Shown one piece after another: positions 1 to 9,059 of a stretch of DNA of 64,000 nt. Source of the stretch: Collinsella sp. zg1085. Its GTDB lineage: Bacteria; Actinomycetota; Coriobacteriia; Coriobacteriales; Coriobacteriaceae. The first letter of the stretch is position 1. Each line of letters begins with the position of its first letter. The position numbers and the translations under genes are program-made. The notes beneath the pieces were generated by a model that was not told where the DNA came from, did not search any database, and saw only the letters and a list, made by a program, of their open reading frames with translations. The stretch lies in the NCBI RefSeq assembly GCF_018889955.1, contig NZ_CP076545.1:682001-746000 (forward strand). Reading direction: 5' to 3'.

Positions 1-1663
1 CTCGCGTTTCGTCATCTTTAAGCTCTTGGACGCGCTTTTCATATGGGTCGTCAGGGTCTTCCATCACTTCAAGTTCAGCAGCTGTATCAGCGAGCAACAT
101 ATCTCGTAAGCCTTGAGGCAGCGCGCGCGCATCGTCGCGCGGCATATAGCCCTCAGGGCGTAACTCTAAAAGCTCACTCATAAGGGGGTCATCGTGCTGT
201 AGGGCATGGTTATCTAAGAGTTTATTGGTTTGCTGGTCAAGTAATTTGCTGCCAGCCATGACTTGAGTAAGCTGAACTGTCTTTGCTAAAAATTCCGTCC
301 GCTCAAATTTGAAGTGCAAGCTAGCATTTTCAGGAGCCATGGGATGCGTACTCACCACAACAGTCTTGACGCGTTGACCGGCGGAAAAGCATGCAGCAGC
401 ATAGATAAGCGCCATACGAGCGGTAAACTCTTTTGCCATAATTACGCGCTCGTCGTCAGAGTATGCAGTCCAGCGTTTATCTGTTTTTGACATGTATTCA
501 TACGGCATGGCATCAGAGCTGGCGGGAATAAACTCAAGAACAATTCGTTGAGCGTCGGCGTCATAGCGGTATACATAGCTCAGGCGATAGATGATATTGA
601 GACGTTCACACAAATCGGCGATACGCGTCATAATGTCCCAAGCGCCACCTGTTTGACAGCGCACGCTACCAGGTACCATCCAGGGATTTGGTGCTTCAGT
701 TTGATTAATAATTTCACGAGCTGTGCCGACGATACTTCTTAGGTCAGTGAGGTCGTGTAGGGCGCAATAATATGCTGAGGGAGATTCACGTGCGGGTGAT
801 AGTCCGCAACCGATATGCGTCAGAATGCGTGAGATACGATTTAAGACCGTTTCAACTCCGTGTAAGAAATAAATCTCAGCCTCATCGAGCTCGCTGTGGT
901 TGTAGTTGAGATAGAACATGTGCACATGCTCAATGCGCGCTACATGAATCTCGGCACGTTCGTTGATGTTACGCAGTCTCTCAAGGTCGATATGCGAGAG
1001 TAGATGCTCGGCAAACTCTTCAAGCCCTGATACAACGTCTTTATCGCGAATACGATAGAGCGCGCCATCTATGGCATCAGGCAAGGGTAGAGAATGAAAG
1101 TTCTCAAAAATTTCAACGGGTTCTTCAAGGGGAATAAATGCATATTCATTAGGTTCTGCCTCAATATCGCCCCCGATGCCTCTAAATACGAAATAGCGTA
1201 GATACATAACATAAACAAATTCTTCAATTTCATATTTAGCGATGGCATATTCGGGTTCAAGGGGAATCTCAGTGACCATATTGTTTTGATCGGGGCCTAT
1301 GAAGCGCGATACACGCAAGTTTTTGCCATCTTCTCCTGCGCCATGCAGGACAACCATACCGTCGATGCCTTCTTCATTCCATTCGTTGTGCTCATCAAGA
1401 TATACGCCAAGAGCTGGCTCTTCATCAGGAATTGTCTTTATCGGTTCAAAAACGGTATAGGCTTTTCCGCCTTTGGCTATGAGCGCGAGATAGCGGATAT
1501 GTTCTTCGTCAACCAGTTCGGCAAGGTAACCCCAACTTCCGCGCGGCTTTGTCACACCACGCTCAACTAAAACATACACTTTTCCATGCATCTGTCCTGT
1601 ATATCGGGGGAGTTTCTTATACTTCATGCGCTTGGTGATGGCGACAATGCGCGAGTTAGACAT
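1..1663 (-). CDS. Large hypothetical protein, 5' part only (cut by window edge)
   Basis: An open frame of 554 codons runs without a stop from an ATG at 1663 to the window edge, so the C-terminus is missing. GGAG lies 8 nt before the ATG, which supports the start (MSNSRIVAITKRMKYKK). The protein is acidic and soluble-looking, with no signal peptide or clear membrane segment. The N-terminal 60 residues are basic and Tyr-rich (around KMHGKVYVLVERG). A middle region near residues 190-260 is helical and charged, and a later part contains PASSDAMPYEYMSKTDKRW. I recognise no family and assign no function. It is transcribed divergently from the tRNA. Confidence is high that it is a gene, nil for its role. 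Confidence 0.8.
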   Translation of the reverse strand, partial: MSNSRIVAITKRMKYKKLPRYTGQMHGKVYVLVERGVTKPRGSWGYLAELVDEEHIRYLALIAKGGKAYTVFEPIKTIPDEEPALGVYLDEHNEWNEEGIDGMVVLHGAGEDGKNLRVSRFIGPDQNNMVTEIPLEPEYAIAKYEIEEFVYVMYLRYFVFRGIGGDIEAEPNEYAFIPLEEPVEIFENFHSLPLPDAIDGALYRIRDKDVVSGLEEFAEHLLSHIDLERLRNINERAEIHVARIEHVHMFYLNYNHSELDEAEIYFLHGVETVLNRISRILTHIGCGLSPARESPSAYYCALHDLTDLRSIVGTAREIINQTEAPNPWMVPGSVRCQTGGAWDIMTRIADLCERLNIIYRLSYVYRYDADAQRIVLEFIPASSDAMPYEYMSKTDKRWTAYSDDERVIMAKEFTARMALIYAAACFSAGQRVKTVVVSTHPMAPENASLHFKFERTEFLAKTVQLTQVMAGSKLLDQQTNKLLDNHALQHDDPLMSELLELRPEGYMPRDDARALPQGLRDMLLADTAAELEVMEDPDDPYEKRVQELKDDETR

Positions 1664-1783
1664 ACAAGCTCCAATCAAAACGAAATGAGTGGTTCTATTG
1701 TCTCGTATTTACACAAGAACGGAGTCTAAAAACGCTGCTTATTCGCGCGTCACAAACTTTTTTAACAAATTTCAAATTTCTAC

Positions 1784-1815
1784 TTGACGAGTGCGGGGTT
1801 GAGTGACATTATAGT
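1784..1815 (+). promoter_or_regulatory. Probable promoter of tRNA-Arg
   Basis: TTGACG (1784-1789) and CATTAT (1807-1812) are 17 bp apart; an overlapping TATAGT is at 1810-1815. The mature tRNA begins 13 nt after the -10, as expected for a short tRNA leader. Inferred by match to the vegetative consensus. Confidence 0.55.
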
Positions 1816-1824
1816 TCGTGCGTT

Positions 1825-1901
1825 GCGGCGTTACCTCAGCTGGATAGAGGGTCTGACTACGAATCAGAACGTCAGAGGTTCGAATCCTCTACGCCGCACC
1901 A
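1825..1901 (+). tRNA. tRNA-Arg (anticodon ACG)
   Basis: A 77-nt cloverleaf. The acceptor stem GCGGCGT (1825-1831) pairs with ACGCCGC (1891-1897), followed by discriminator A and an encoded CCA (1899-1901). The anticodon stem TCTGA/TCAGA encloses the loop CTACGAA, giving anticodon ACG at 1859-1861, which reads CGN arginine codons after A34 deamination to inosine. The T-arm has GGTTCGAAT. No integration or truncation is visible at its 3' end. Confidence 0.95.
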
Positions 1902-1912
1902 GTTGAACTTTG

Positions 1913-1940
1913 AACCGGGTCTTGTGCCCGGTTTTCTTTT
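1913..1940 (+). terminator. Rho-independent terminator after tRNA-Arg
   Basis: AACCGGG (1913-1919) pairs with CCCGGTT (1927-1933) around a 7-nt loop, followed by TTCTTTT. It lies 11 nt after the tRNA CCA end. Confidence 0.85.
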
Positions 1941-2247
1941 ACGTATCCGAATTTGCATGGTGGTGTTTGAGAGATTTGGTCTTTCGCCGTTCAGCTTCTC
2001 TGGGTATGGGGTTCTGTCTCGCACACGCACGAAGCTTCTTCCGCGCTCATATTGCCGCTAAAGCACAAAGGGTATCCATCAAGCGTGAGGTTTCACACGC
2101 TATGCCTGCCGCCAGAAGAACCATATAAGTTCATCGGATTCGTTGGTCTTGTGCCAAAATGTTGCGCCGCGAAATAGCGCGTCATAGACGGGTATAAAGG
2201 GCAGGTATCAATGAGATATGCCGATGGCATATGTTAGAGGGGTTTTT
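1941..2247. other. Non-coding gap with a palindrome upstream of ferritin
   Basis: About 300 bp without a convincing gene. A TATAAA at 2193-2198 may be a -10. ATATGCC (2216-2222) and GGCATAT (2226-2232) form a perfect 7-bp inverted repeat with a 3-bp centre, 15 bp before the ferritin start codon. This is where an iron- or redox-responsive repressor could bind, but which protein binds is unknown. Confidence 0.5.
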
Positions 2248-2766
2248 ATGTCAATTCATGAGAAGGTTTCTTCTATTCTTGAGAAGCAAATTCATGCAGA
2301 GCTTGAGAGCGCATATTTGTATCTAAGCTTTGCTGATTATTATGAAGATCGTGGCTTAAAGGGCTATGCAAACTGGTACACCATTCAGGTGAAAGAAGAG
2401 CTTGACCACGCAATGGCAATTCGTCGTTATTTGCTTGATAACGATTTTAAGCCCACCATGGAGACAATTGCCAAGCCTGAGATGAGCTTTGAAGATGATT
2501 TAGCGCCGCTCAAGGCAGGGCTGGCTCACGAGGAGTATGTCACCGAGCTGATTAATCAATGCTATTTGGCAGCTCATGAGGTGCATGACATTCGCGCTAT
2601 GAAGATGCTCGATTGGTTTATTACTGAGCAGGGCGAGGAAGAAACCAATGCCCGCGATATGATTACCAACTACGAACTCTTTGGGCGCGACCCTAAGGGT
2701 TTGTTTGAGCTTGACCGTGAGTATCAGGCTCGCAGCTATACGCAGCTAACCGCTCTGCCAATGTAG
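2248..2766 (+). CDS. ftnA: Bacterial non-haem ferritin
   Basis: 172 aa, the usual length for FtnA-type ferritins, which oxidise Fe(II) and store ferric mineral in a 24-subunit cytoplasmic cage. Ferroxidase ligands are visible: Glu18 in the first helix (HAELESAYLYL), Glu51 and His54 in EELDHA, and later acidic residues in the third and fourth helices (QGEEE). The start at 2248 (MSIHEKV) has AGAGGGG 6 nt upstream and matches family N-termini; an upstream in-frame ATG at 2218 would add ten unlikely residues and overlap the palindrome. It is monocistronic, with a terminator about 125 bp downstream. Confidence 0.93.
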   Translation: MSIHEKVSSILEKQIHAELESAYLYLSFADYYEDRGLKGYANWYTIQVKEELDHAMAIRRYLLDNDFKPTMETIAKPEMSFEDDLAPLKAGLAHEEYVTELINQCYLAAHEVHDIRAMKMLDWFITEQGEEETNARDMITNYELFGRDPKGLFELDREYQARSYTQLTALPM

Positions 2767-2889
2767 GCTGATAGGGGAGCTTCGTTGCTGCTCGTTACGC
2801 CAGCCTCTATGCGATGCATGGAGGCTGTAGGCAAGATTAGACTCAGGCACATGACTTGCGCTTCTTAGCTACCACTATAAATTTATATG

Positions 2890-2916
2890 AAACGGGCTCA
2901 TATGAGCCCGTTTTTT
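2890..2916 (+). terminator. Rho-independent terminator downstream of ferritin
   Basis: Perfect palindromic stem AACGGGCTCA/TGAGCCCGTT followed by TTTTTT. It can also terminate on the other strand, because A residues precede the stem. Confidence 0.88.
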
Positions 2917-3024
2917 ATGATGCTTACGTTTTGCCCATAGAAAACTAAGCGCACATCTGTCAGTACCTAAGATGTTCTTAGACCCTGTATATCAGCATTG
3001 GTAGGGTGTTCTTACATATTGCAC

Positions 3025-3095
3025 TCACAGCTTTGTAACGTAAAACACAGAAATCTGTGGAAAAATAAGCGCATCACCTATTACAATCTGTGAAA
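3025..3095. promoter_or_regulatory. Candidate DeoR operators at the repressor's own promoter
   Basis: CACAGA-AA-TCTGTG (3046-3059) is a 6-bp perfect inverted repeat with a 2-bp centre. TCTGTGAAA at 3087-3095 overlaps the 3' base of the TACAAT -10, and TCACAG occurs at 3025-3030. The same core recurs in the longer inverted repeat upstream of the catabolic operon at 4216-4256, which suggests one regulator acts at both promoters. Inference from shared motif only. Confidence 0.55.
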
Positions 3096-3137
3096 CACAC
3101 GTATGCTATTTCGTAGATTTTTAAACGAGAGTGTGAG

Positions 3138-3905
3138 GTGCTTGAGGTGCGCGGTACAGACAGACAGCTTGAGGTAAAGAATTATATTCGCACTGCCGAT
3201 AAGGTAAGCGTTGCTGAGCTTGCAGGTAAATGGAACATTACAGAAGAGACGGTTCGACGCGACCTCGATAAGCTTGAAGAGCAAGGCTTTATCACGCGTG
3301 TTCGAGGCGGGGCAATTTGGAATGAATCGATTGATCGCGGTGGCGTTTGGTTTTTTGAGCGTCAACGTCGCGAAATCGACGCGAAGAAAAAAATAGCTCG
3401 CACTGCTGAATCACTTATACGCTCGGCAGATACTATTTTCGCTGATGCGTCGTCCACGGTACTTGAGGCACTTCGTGTGGTGTACGACCAGAGGAGCTTA
3501 AAGGTTGTTACCAACGGTAGTGGTGCTTTAGTTTTACCAAGCGACACGTCATTTCAGCTCATCTCTACAGGTGGGATATATAACCGCAATTCTATGTCGT
3601 TTCAAGGGGAGCCTGCGGCTCAAATGCTGCGGCGTTATCACGTTGATTTAGCTGTTATTAGCTGCGTTGGTATTGACAGGGAACGCGGTGTGATGGATTC
3701 AAACGACAACGAAGCAAGCATTAAGCGCGTAATGGTTGCTCAAGCTGACCGTGTAGCGGTGCTTGCCGATCACACCAAATTTGGACGTCTTGCTTTCTTA
3801 CACCTTATTGACTTTTCAGAAGCCTCATATTTGATTACCGATGAAAAGCCCGATGATGCGTGGATTGAGTACTGCGAACAACAAGGAATACAGCTCATGT
3901 GGTAG
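3138..3905 (+). CDS. DeoR/GlpR-family sugar-phosphate-responsive repressor
   Basis: 255 aa, typical of the family. The N-terminal 60 residues form a winged HTH (VSVAELAGKWNITEETVRRD, then LEEQGFITRVRGGA), matching the DeoR signature ETVRRDLxxLExxGxIxRxxGGA. The rest is the ISOCOT-like DeoR C-terminal sensor domain (TIFADASSTV, VVTNG, STGG, DLAVISCVGID, ADHTKFG), which binds phosphorylated sugars. The first start is GTG 3138; GTG 3147 is equally possible and has GAGG at a better 8-nt distance. It precedes a polyol/sugar operon on the same strand and most likely represses it and itself. A terminator at 4089-4120 separates the two transcripts. Confidence 0.9.
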   Translation: MLEVRGTDRQLEVKNYIRTADKVSVAELAGKWNITEETVRRDLDKLEEQGFITRVRGGAIWNESIDRGGVWFFERQRREIDAKKKIARTAESLIRSADTIFADASSTVLEALRVVYDQRSLKVVTNGSGALVLPSDTSFQLISTGGIYNRNSMSFQGEPAAQMLRRYHVDLAVISCVGIDRERGVMDSNDNEASIKRVMVAQADRVAVLADHTKFGRLAFLHLIDFSEASYLITDEKPDDAWIEYCEQQGIQLMW

Positions 3906-4088
3906 CGCTTTGCTCAGTTAAAAGTCAAAACAAAAGATAAAGAGCACGGGCTATACGTCATGGCTCAGAGAATACATAGTTCACATAGTATGTGTCTTGA
4001 TAAGCAGTAAGTTTTGAAACTCTTGTAAGCGCTCCCAAGGGTATGCGTGTGCATGTTGCTGGGCAGATATTCGCCTATACGTATTTGT

Positions 4089-4120
4089 AAAACCTGTCCT
4101 CTCGCAAAGGGCAGGTTTTT
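4089..4120 (+). terminator. Rho-independent terminator after the DeoR-family gene
   Basis: AAACCTGTCC pairs with GGGCAGGTTT (one G-U pair) around a 9-nt loop, and the stem runs into a T5 tract. It lies about 185 nt after the stop codon. Confidence 0.8.
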
Positions 4121-4215
4121 CTGGCGGGATACCGTTCACCCGCTTCTTTCGACCGTTCGCGGAAATTATTTGAAACAAAGAAAAATATTCTGAAACACAG
4201 AAGTAAACTACGTAA

Positions 4216-4256
4216 TCACAGAAATATTTCGTTCAAACACTCAAATATTTCTGTGA
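4216..4256. promoter_or_regulatory. Perfect 14-bp inverted repeat, candidate operator of the polyol operon
   Basis: TCACAGAAATATTT (4216-4229) and its exact reverse complement (4243-4256) flank a 13-bp spacer, 55 bp before the first structural gene. The outer halves contain the TCTGTGA core shared with the repressor promoter. The size and position suit a tetrameric or looping DeoR-type repressor. Confidence 0.6.
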
Positions 4257-4311
4257 AATACAGGGGAGCTGCTCTTGAGATAGAGACTCAAGGCAATAAG
4301 AGGAGGAGTCT

Positions 4312-5475
4312 ATGAAAGCATTAGCACGGTATTGCGATCACGGTGAGTTTGGTGGCTATCACTATATTGATGTACCAGCTCCCATCTGTGGCCCTGACGA
4401 CGTTATTATTAGGCTCAAGGCTGCTGCTATTTGTGGTGCTGACATGAAACATTGGTTTGCTGATCTTGAGGGGTCTAATACCTCGCAGACCTTCAATTCT
4501 ATTCGTGGTCACGAATTTGCAGGCATAATTGTAAAGGTGGGAGAAAACGTGACCGCCTGGCAGGTGGGTCAGCGTGTTGTCTCCGATAACTCCGGCAATG
4601 CCTGTGGCGTTTGTCCTGCCTGTGAACAGGGTGACTTTATGCTATGCGAGCAAAAAGCCGGTCTTGGTCTTGACAATAATGTTCAGTTTTTTGGAGGGAC
4701 AGGCGGCTTTACAAAATATGCCAAAATTCCCGGTAACATTTTGAAGTTGCATCCCCGCGCCTTATGGGAGATTCCTGAGGGTGTGAAATATGAAGAGGCT
4801 GCGGTACTTGACCCAGTTGCAAATTCGTACAACGCTATTGCGCAGCAGTCTAAGTTGCTCCCCGGTCAAGACGTAGTGGTTTTTGGTACGGGTCCTTTGG
4901 GTTTGTTTGCTGTACAAGTTGCGCGCATCATGGGCGCTGTCAACATTGTGATGGTTGGTCTTGCCGAAGATGTTGAAACGCGCTTTCCGATTGCTCGCGA
5001 GGTTGGCGCAACTCACTGCGTGAACGCATCGAGCGAAGATGTTGTTGCGCGTTGTCTTGAGATTTGCGGTCGCGATAACTTGGGTTTGGTTGTTGAGTGT
5101 TCCGGCGCCAACATTGCGCTAAAGCAGGCTCTTGAGATGCTGCGTCCAAACGGTGAAGTTGTGCGCGTTGGCATGGGATTTAAACCACTTGAGTTTTCAA
5201 TCAATGTCATTACTGAGTGGAATAAAAGCATCATTGGCCACATGGCATACGACTCAACATCTTGGCGTGAGTGTATCCGTCTGATTCAGTCCGGTGCTCT
5301 TAAGATTCAACCCATGATTACTCATCGACTGGGTCTTTCTCAGTGGAAAGAGGGATTTGCTGCTATGGCAGATAAGTCGGCTGTCAAGGTTGTTATGCAC
5401 TACGACGAAGAAGACCGCGAACTAAAGGAATTTGGCGAGCTTGATTATCCTGACGACTACGACTTTTTTGCATAA
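4312..5475 (+). CDS. Zinc-dependent medium-chain alcohol/polyol dehydrogenase
   Basis: 387 aa MDR-superfamily enzyme, slightly long because of an acidic C-terminal tail (DYPDDYDFFA). Catalytic zinc ligands Cys41 and His67-Glu68 (GHEFAG) are present, as is the four-cysteine structural-zinc lobe Cys98, Cys101, Cys104 and Cys112. The Rossmann loop GTGPLGL follows near residue 190. It should oxidise a secondary alcohol of a polyol or sugar acid to a ketone with NAD(P). First gene of the operon, ATG at 4312 with AGGAGGAG upstream. Substrate is not predictable; the neighbouring kinase and aldolase suggest a hexitol or related ketose precursor. Confidence 0.88.
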   Translation: MKALARYCDHGEFGGYHYIDVPAPICGPDDVIIRLKAAAICGADMKHWFADLEGSNTSQTFNSIRGHEFAGIIVKVGENVTAWQVGQRVVSDNSGNACGVCPACEQGDFMLCEQKAGLGLDNNVQFFGGTGGFTKYAKIPGNILKLHPRALWEIPEGVKYEEAAVLDPVANSYNAIAQQSKLLPGQDVVVFGTGPLGLFAVQVARIMGAVNIVMVGLAEDVETRFPIAREVGATHCVNASSEDVVARCLEICGRDNLGLVVECSGANIALKQALEMLRPNGEVVRVGMGFKPLEFSINVITEWNKSIIGHMAYDSTSWRECIRLIQSGALKIQPMITHRLGLSQWKEGFAAMADKSAVKVVMHYDEEDRELKEFGELDYPDDYDFFA

Positions 5476-5560
5476 GTTTTAGTAGCGAAATCAATTCTGC
5501 AAATACCACATATGCCACAGCTCCTAGAGCTTATACCTTATTACAGAAAAGAGAAGGTAC

Positions 5561-6955
5561 ATGAATACAATTACTGGTGCAAATATTGGACCGAGGCTTG
5601 ACCGTCTCCCCAATTCTTCTTGGCACACTAAGATGTGGCTCACCGTTGCGTTTGCTCTGCTTGTTTGTTGGTCAAATGGTATCGGTGGTGCTGTCCAAAA
5701 CATTTTGCTAAACGAAATACACTGGCTTGAGCCAGGTAGCACGCTGCTGGCATTATGGGGGACAACCTACACAGTGGGGCAGCTTTTTGGCGCACTTATC
5801 GGCGGCCCCATCGGCGATAAGATAGGCCGCAAAAAATCTATCATACTCTATGAATGCCTGCATATTGCTGTCATGATTGGTGCTGCTTTTGCGCCAAATA
5901 TATACGTACTCTATGTTTTGCGCCTAGCTCAAGGCTTCGCGCTCGGCGCTTTGCTTGTGGTGCTTTTTGCTGGCTTTACCGAGTATGTTCCGGGGCGCAA
6001 CCGTGGAACGTGGTCAAGTCGCACCTCGTTCATTGGTAACTGGGCGCATCCCATATGCAATCTCATTGCGTTTATGCTCATAGCCAGCGGTATGTCTATG
6101 GATTTGAACTGGCGCGTTGAGTTTATGATTCCCTCAGTGCTCTCGATTATTGCAACGCTTTTTCTCAATGCCAAGCTTCCTGAGTCTCCGCGCTGGCTTG
6201 AGGCACAGGGTCGCATTGAAGAGGCTGATGCCATTATGTTGCGCATCGAGCAGGAGATTGAAGCTTCAACGGGGCATGCATTGCCGCCAATTACTGATAC
6301 ACCCGCACCTATACAGAATCTAGCATATACTGCGCTCTTTAGCGGTAAGCTGCTACGTCGCACCATTGTAGGGTCTTTAGTGCTTATTGGTATGAACACT
6401 ATTCAGTACACACTGATGAACTGGATGCCCTCACTCATGAATGGTCTTGGGTACAACACGTCCGACTCTCAGTTTATGACCATGTTTGGTCTTTTTGGTG
6501 CGCCCTTTGGCATCTTTATTGCCTCACTCATTATGGATAAGCTGCCGCGCAAAACCATGGGCATGCTATTGCTTGCTGGCATGGCGATACTTGGTATTGC
6601 AACTGGTGTGGCTACGCAGATGAATTTGGTTAATCTAAACGGTTTAATCGCGTTGACGTTTGCCCTTAATACCATAATTTATATGTATGTTTGCTATGCC
6701 TCGGCTGTGTATGTCCCTGAGATGTGGCCAACGTCTGCCAAGCTTTCTGGGTCTGGTTTTTGTAACGCCGTTGGTCGTGTAAGCAATGTTTTGTTCCCCT
6801 TTGCCGTAACCGCTCTTGCTGCTCAAAGTCCAAGCTACGTATTTGTTTTGCTTGCTGCTGTTGCTGGCGTCATTTTTGTTGGCATTGCATGTTTGGGTGT
6901 TGAAACACGAGGTGAATCAGTTGAATCCATTGGACAGGTTGATGAAGGTCACTAA
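5561..6955 (+). CDS. MFS transporter, sugar-porter-like
   Basis: 464 aa with about 12 hydrophobic segments. MFS loop signatures are clear: GGPIGDKIGRKKSI between TM2 and TM3, RLAQGFALGAL in TM4, PESPRWLEAQGRIEEA before the central loop (a sugar-porter hallmark), and DKLPRKTMG after TM8. It probably imports the polyol or sugar metabolised by the flanking enzymes, by proton symport across the cytoplasmic membrane. ATG at 5561 follows GAGAAGG. It is 85 bp after the first dehydrogenase and 29 bp before the second. Confidence 0.88.
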   Translation: MNTITGANIGPRLDRLPNSSWHTKMWLTVAFALLVCWSNGIGGAVQNILLNEIHWLEPGSTLLALWGTTYTVGQLFGALIGGPIGDKIGRKKSIILYECLHIAVMIGAAFAPNIYVLYVLRLAQGFALGALLVVLFAGFTEYVPGRNRGTWSSRTSFIGNWAHPICNLIAFMLIASGMSMDLNWRVEFMIPSVLSIIATLFLNAKLPESPRWLEAQGRIEEADAIMLRIEQEIEASTGHALPPITDTPAPIQNLAYTALFSGKLLRRTIVGSLVLIGMNTIQYTLMNWMPSLMNGLGYNTSDSQFMTMFGLFGAPFGIFIASLIMDKLPRKTMGMLLLAGMAILGIATGVATQMNLVNLNGLIALTFALNTIIYMYVCYASAVYVPEMWPTSAKLSGSGFCNAVGRVSNVLFPFAVTALAAQSPSYVFVLLAAVAGVIFVGIACLGVETRGESVESIGQVDEGH

Positions 6956-6984
6956 AGTAGCGCGCTGAAAAAGGAGAGATTGCT

Positions 6985-8064
6985 ATGAAAAACTCAAAAG
7001 GTGTTTTGGTAAAGCCCCTGCAATTTGATATTTATGAGGCTCCTATGCCTGAGCCAGGTCCGAAAGAGATTCTGCTCAAGGTTGAATATGTTGGTCTGTG
7101 TGGTTCAGATATTCATGGCTTTGAGTTTGGTCCTTATATTCCACCCAAAGACCCCAATCAAGAAATTGGTCTTGGTCATGAGGTGGCAGGTGAGGTTGCT
7201 GCTATTGGACAAGATGTAACGCGGTTTAAGGTAGGAGATAAAGTTATTATTGAGCCAGGTGTGCCTGATGCTACATCTGCTTATTCGCTTTCGGGTCACT
7301 ATAACGTTTGTCCGACGGTTGACTTTATGGCAACGCAACCAAACTATCGTGGTGCTCTATGTCAATACATGGTGCACCCAGAGGCATGGACGTATCATCT
7401 GCCTAAAAATATGAGCACAATGGAAGGTGCACTGGTTGAGCCGGCGGCAGTAGGAATGCACGCCGCCATGCTAGGCGACGTTAAGCTGGGTAGTCATGTT
7501 GTTATTTTGGGCGGTGGCACGATTGGTCTTATGACCTTGCAAGCTTGTCGAAGTCTTGGCGCAACCGATATTACCGTTGTTGACGTGCTTGATTCTAAAC
7601 TTGAGTTTGCAAAAAAGCTGGGTGCAAAAGAGATTATCAATGGCAAAAACCTTGATGTTGTTGAGTACTTGCGCTCCGAGGAAAAATTTGGCGACCATGG
7701 TGTTGAAGTGGTATTTGAATGCGGTGGCGTACCGTTTTTAGTTGATCAGGCGGTTAAGCTGGTTGCACGCGGCGGCAAAATTGTACTCGTAGGAACTCAA
7801 AGCAAACCGGTGCCCATCGATTTCTTAAAAATCAATCGTGAGGTAAGCATTCAAACTTCATTCCGTTATTGCAACGATTTTCCGCGCACCATCGAGGCCA
7901 TCGCTTCAGGAGCTTTTAACGTGCGCGACATGGTTACGCAAGTATATGACTATCAAGATATTCAAACTGCCTTTGAGGACTGTATCGACCCTGAGAAGAA
8001 AGCATCCATAGTGAAGGCTGTTGTTAAAGTTGCTGGTAGCCCCGGATGCGAGGACGAGGTATAG
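6985..8064 (+). CDS. Sorbitol/xylitol-dehydrogenase-like zinc alcohol dehydrogenase
   Basis: 359 aa MDR enzyme closest in pattern to polyol dehydrogenases (GLCGSDIHGFEFGPY, GLGHEVAGEV, EPAAVGMHA). Cys39, His65-Glu66 and the Glu of VEPAAVG suit the catalytic zinc. Three of the four structural-zinc cysteines found in bacterial homologues are absent; only the one in YNVCP remains, as in sorbitol dehydrogenases that lack structural zinc. The cofactor loop is GGGTIGL. AAGGAG precedes the ATG. A second dehydrogenase in the operon could mean two isomeric polyols are used or a two-step oxidation. Confidence 0.88.
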   Translation: MKNSKGVLVKPLQFDIYEAPMPEPGPKEILLKVEYVGLCGSDIHGFEFGPYIPPKDPNQEIGLGHEVAGEVAAIGQDVTRFKVGDKVIIEPGVPDATSAYSLSGHYNVCPTVDFMATQPNYRGALCQYMVHPEAWTYHLPKNMSTMEGALVEPAAVGMHAAMLGDVKLGSHVVILGGGTIGLMTLQACRSLGATDITVVDVLDSKLEFAKKLGAKEIINGKNLDVVEYLRSEEKFGDHGVEVVFECGGVPFLVDQAVKLVARGGKIVLVGTQSKPVPIDFLKINREVSIQTSFRYCNDFPRTIEAIASGAFNVRDMVTQVYDYQDIQTAFEDCIDPEKKASIVKAVVKVAGSPGCEDEV

Positions 8065-8189
8065 AGACAAGAGGAGTACCGCGCTCGTAGTTCTTTGGAC
8101 GTGTAACACGCATGAGCTGTTTTATGTAGGCATACAGCGCGGTTAACAAGCATGACAAATTACTGTTACTACAACTTACTACGATTTGA

Positions 8190-9050
<861 letters not shown>

Positions 9051-9059
9051 GAGCAGCGT

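Larger units (their letters stand above)
2767..3137. other. Gap: hairpins, terminator and repressor-gene promoter
   Basis: No gene is seen. A 12-bp hairpin with one G-U pair (CAGCCTCTATGC, about 2800-2827) lacks a T-run. A proper terminator follows at 2890-2916. Between 3020 and 3100 lie three copies of the TCTGTGA/TCACAGA core and a TACAAT -10 (3082-3087) for the downstream DeoR-family gene. Confidence 0.6.
3906..4311. other. Regulatory gap between repressor and catabolic operon
   Basis: About 400 bp with no credible gene. It contains the terminator (4089-4120) and then an AT-rich control region of about 130 bp carrying a short inverted repeat (TTCTG-N5-CAGAA, 4188-4202) and a long one (4216-4256). 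The operon start is close to 4290-4311, with a strong AGGAGGAG ribosome-binding site. Confidence 0.6.

Noticed and set aside
1910-2128. 72-codon frame after tRNA-Arg
   Set aside because: It starts inside the tRNA terminator and has no coding character.
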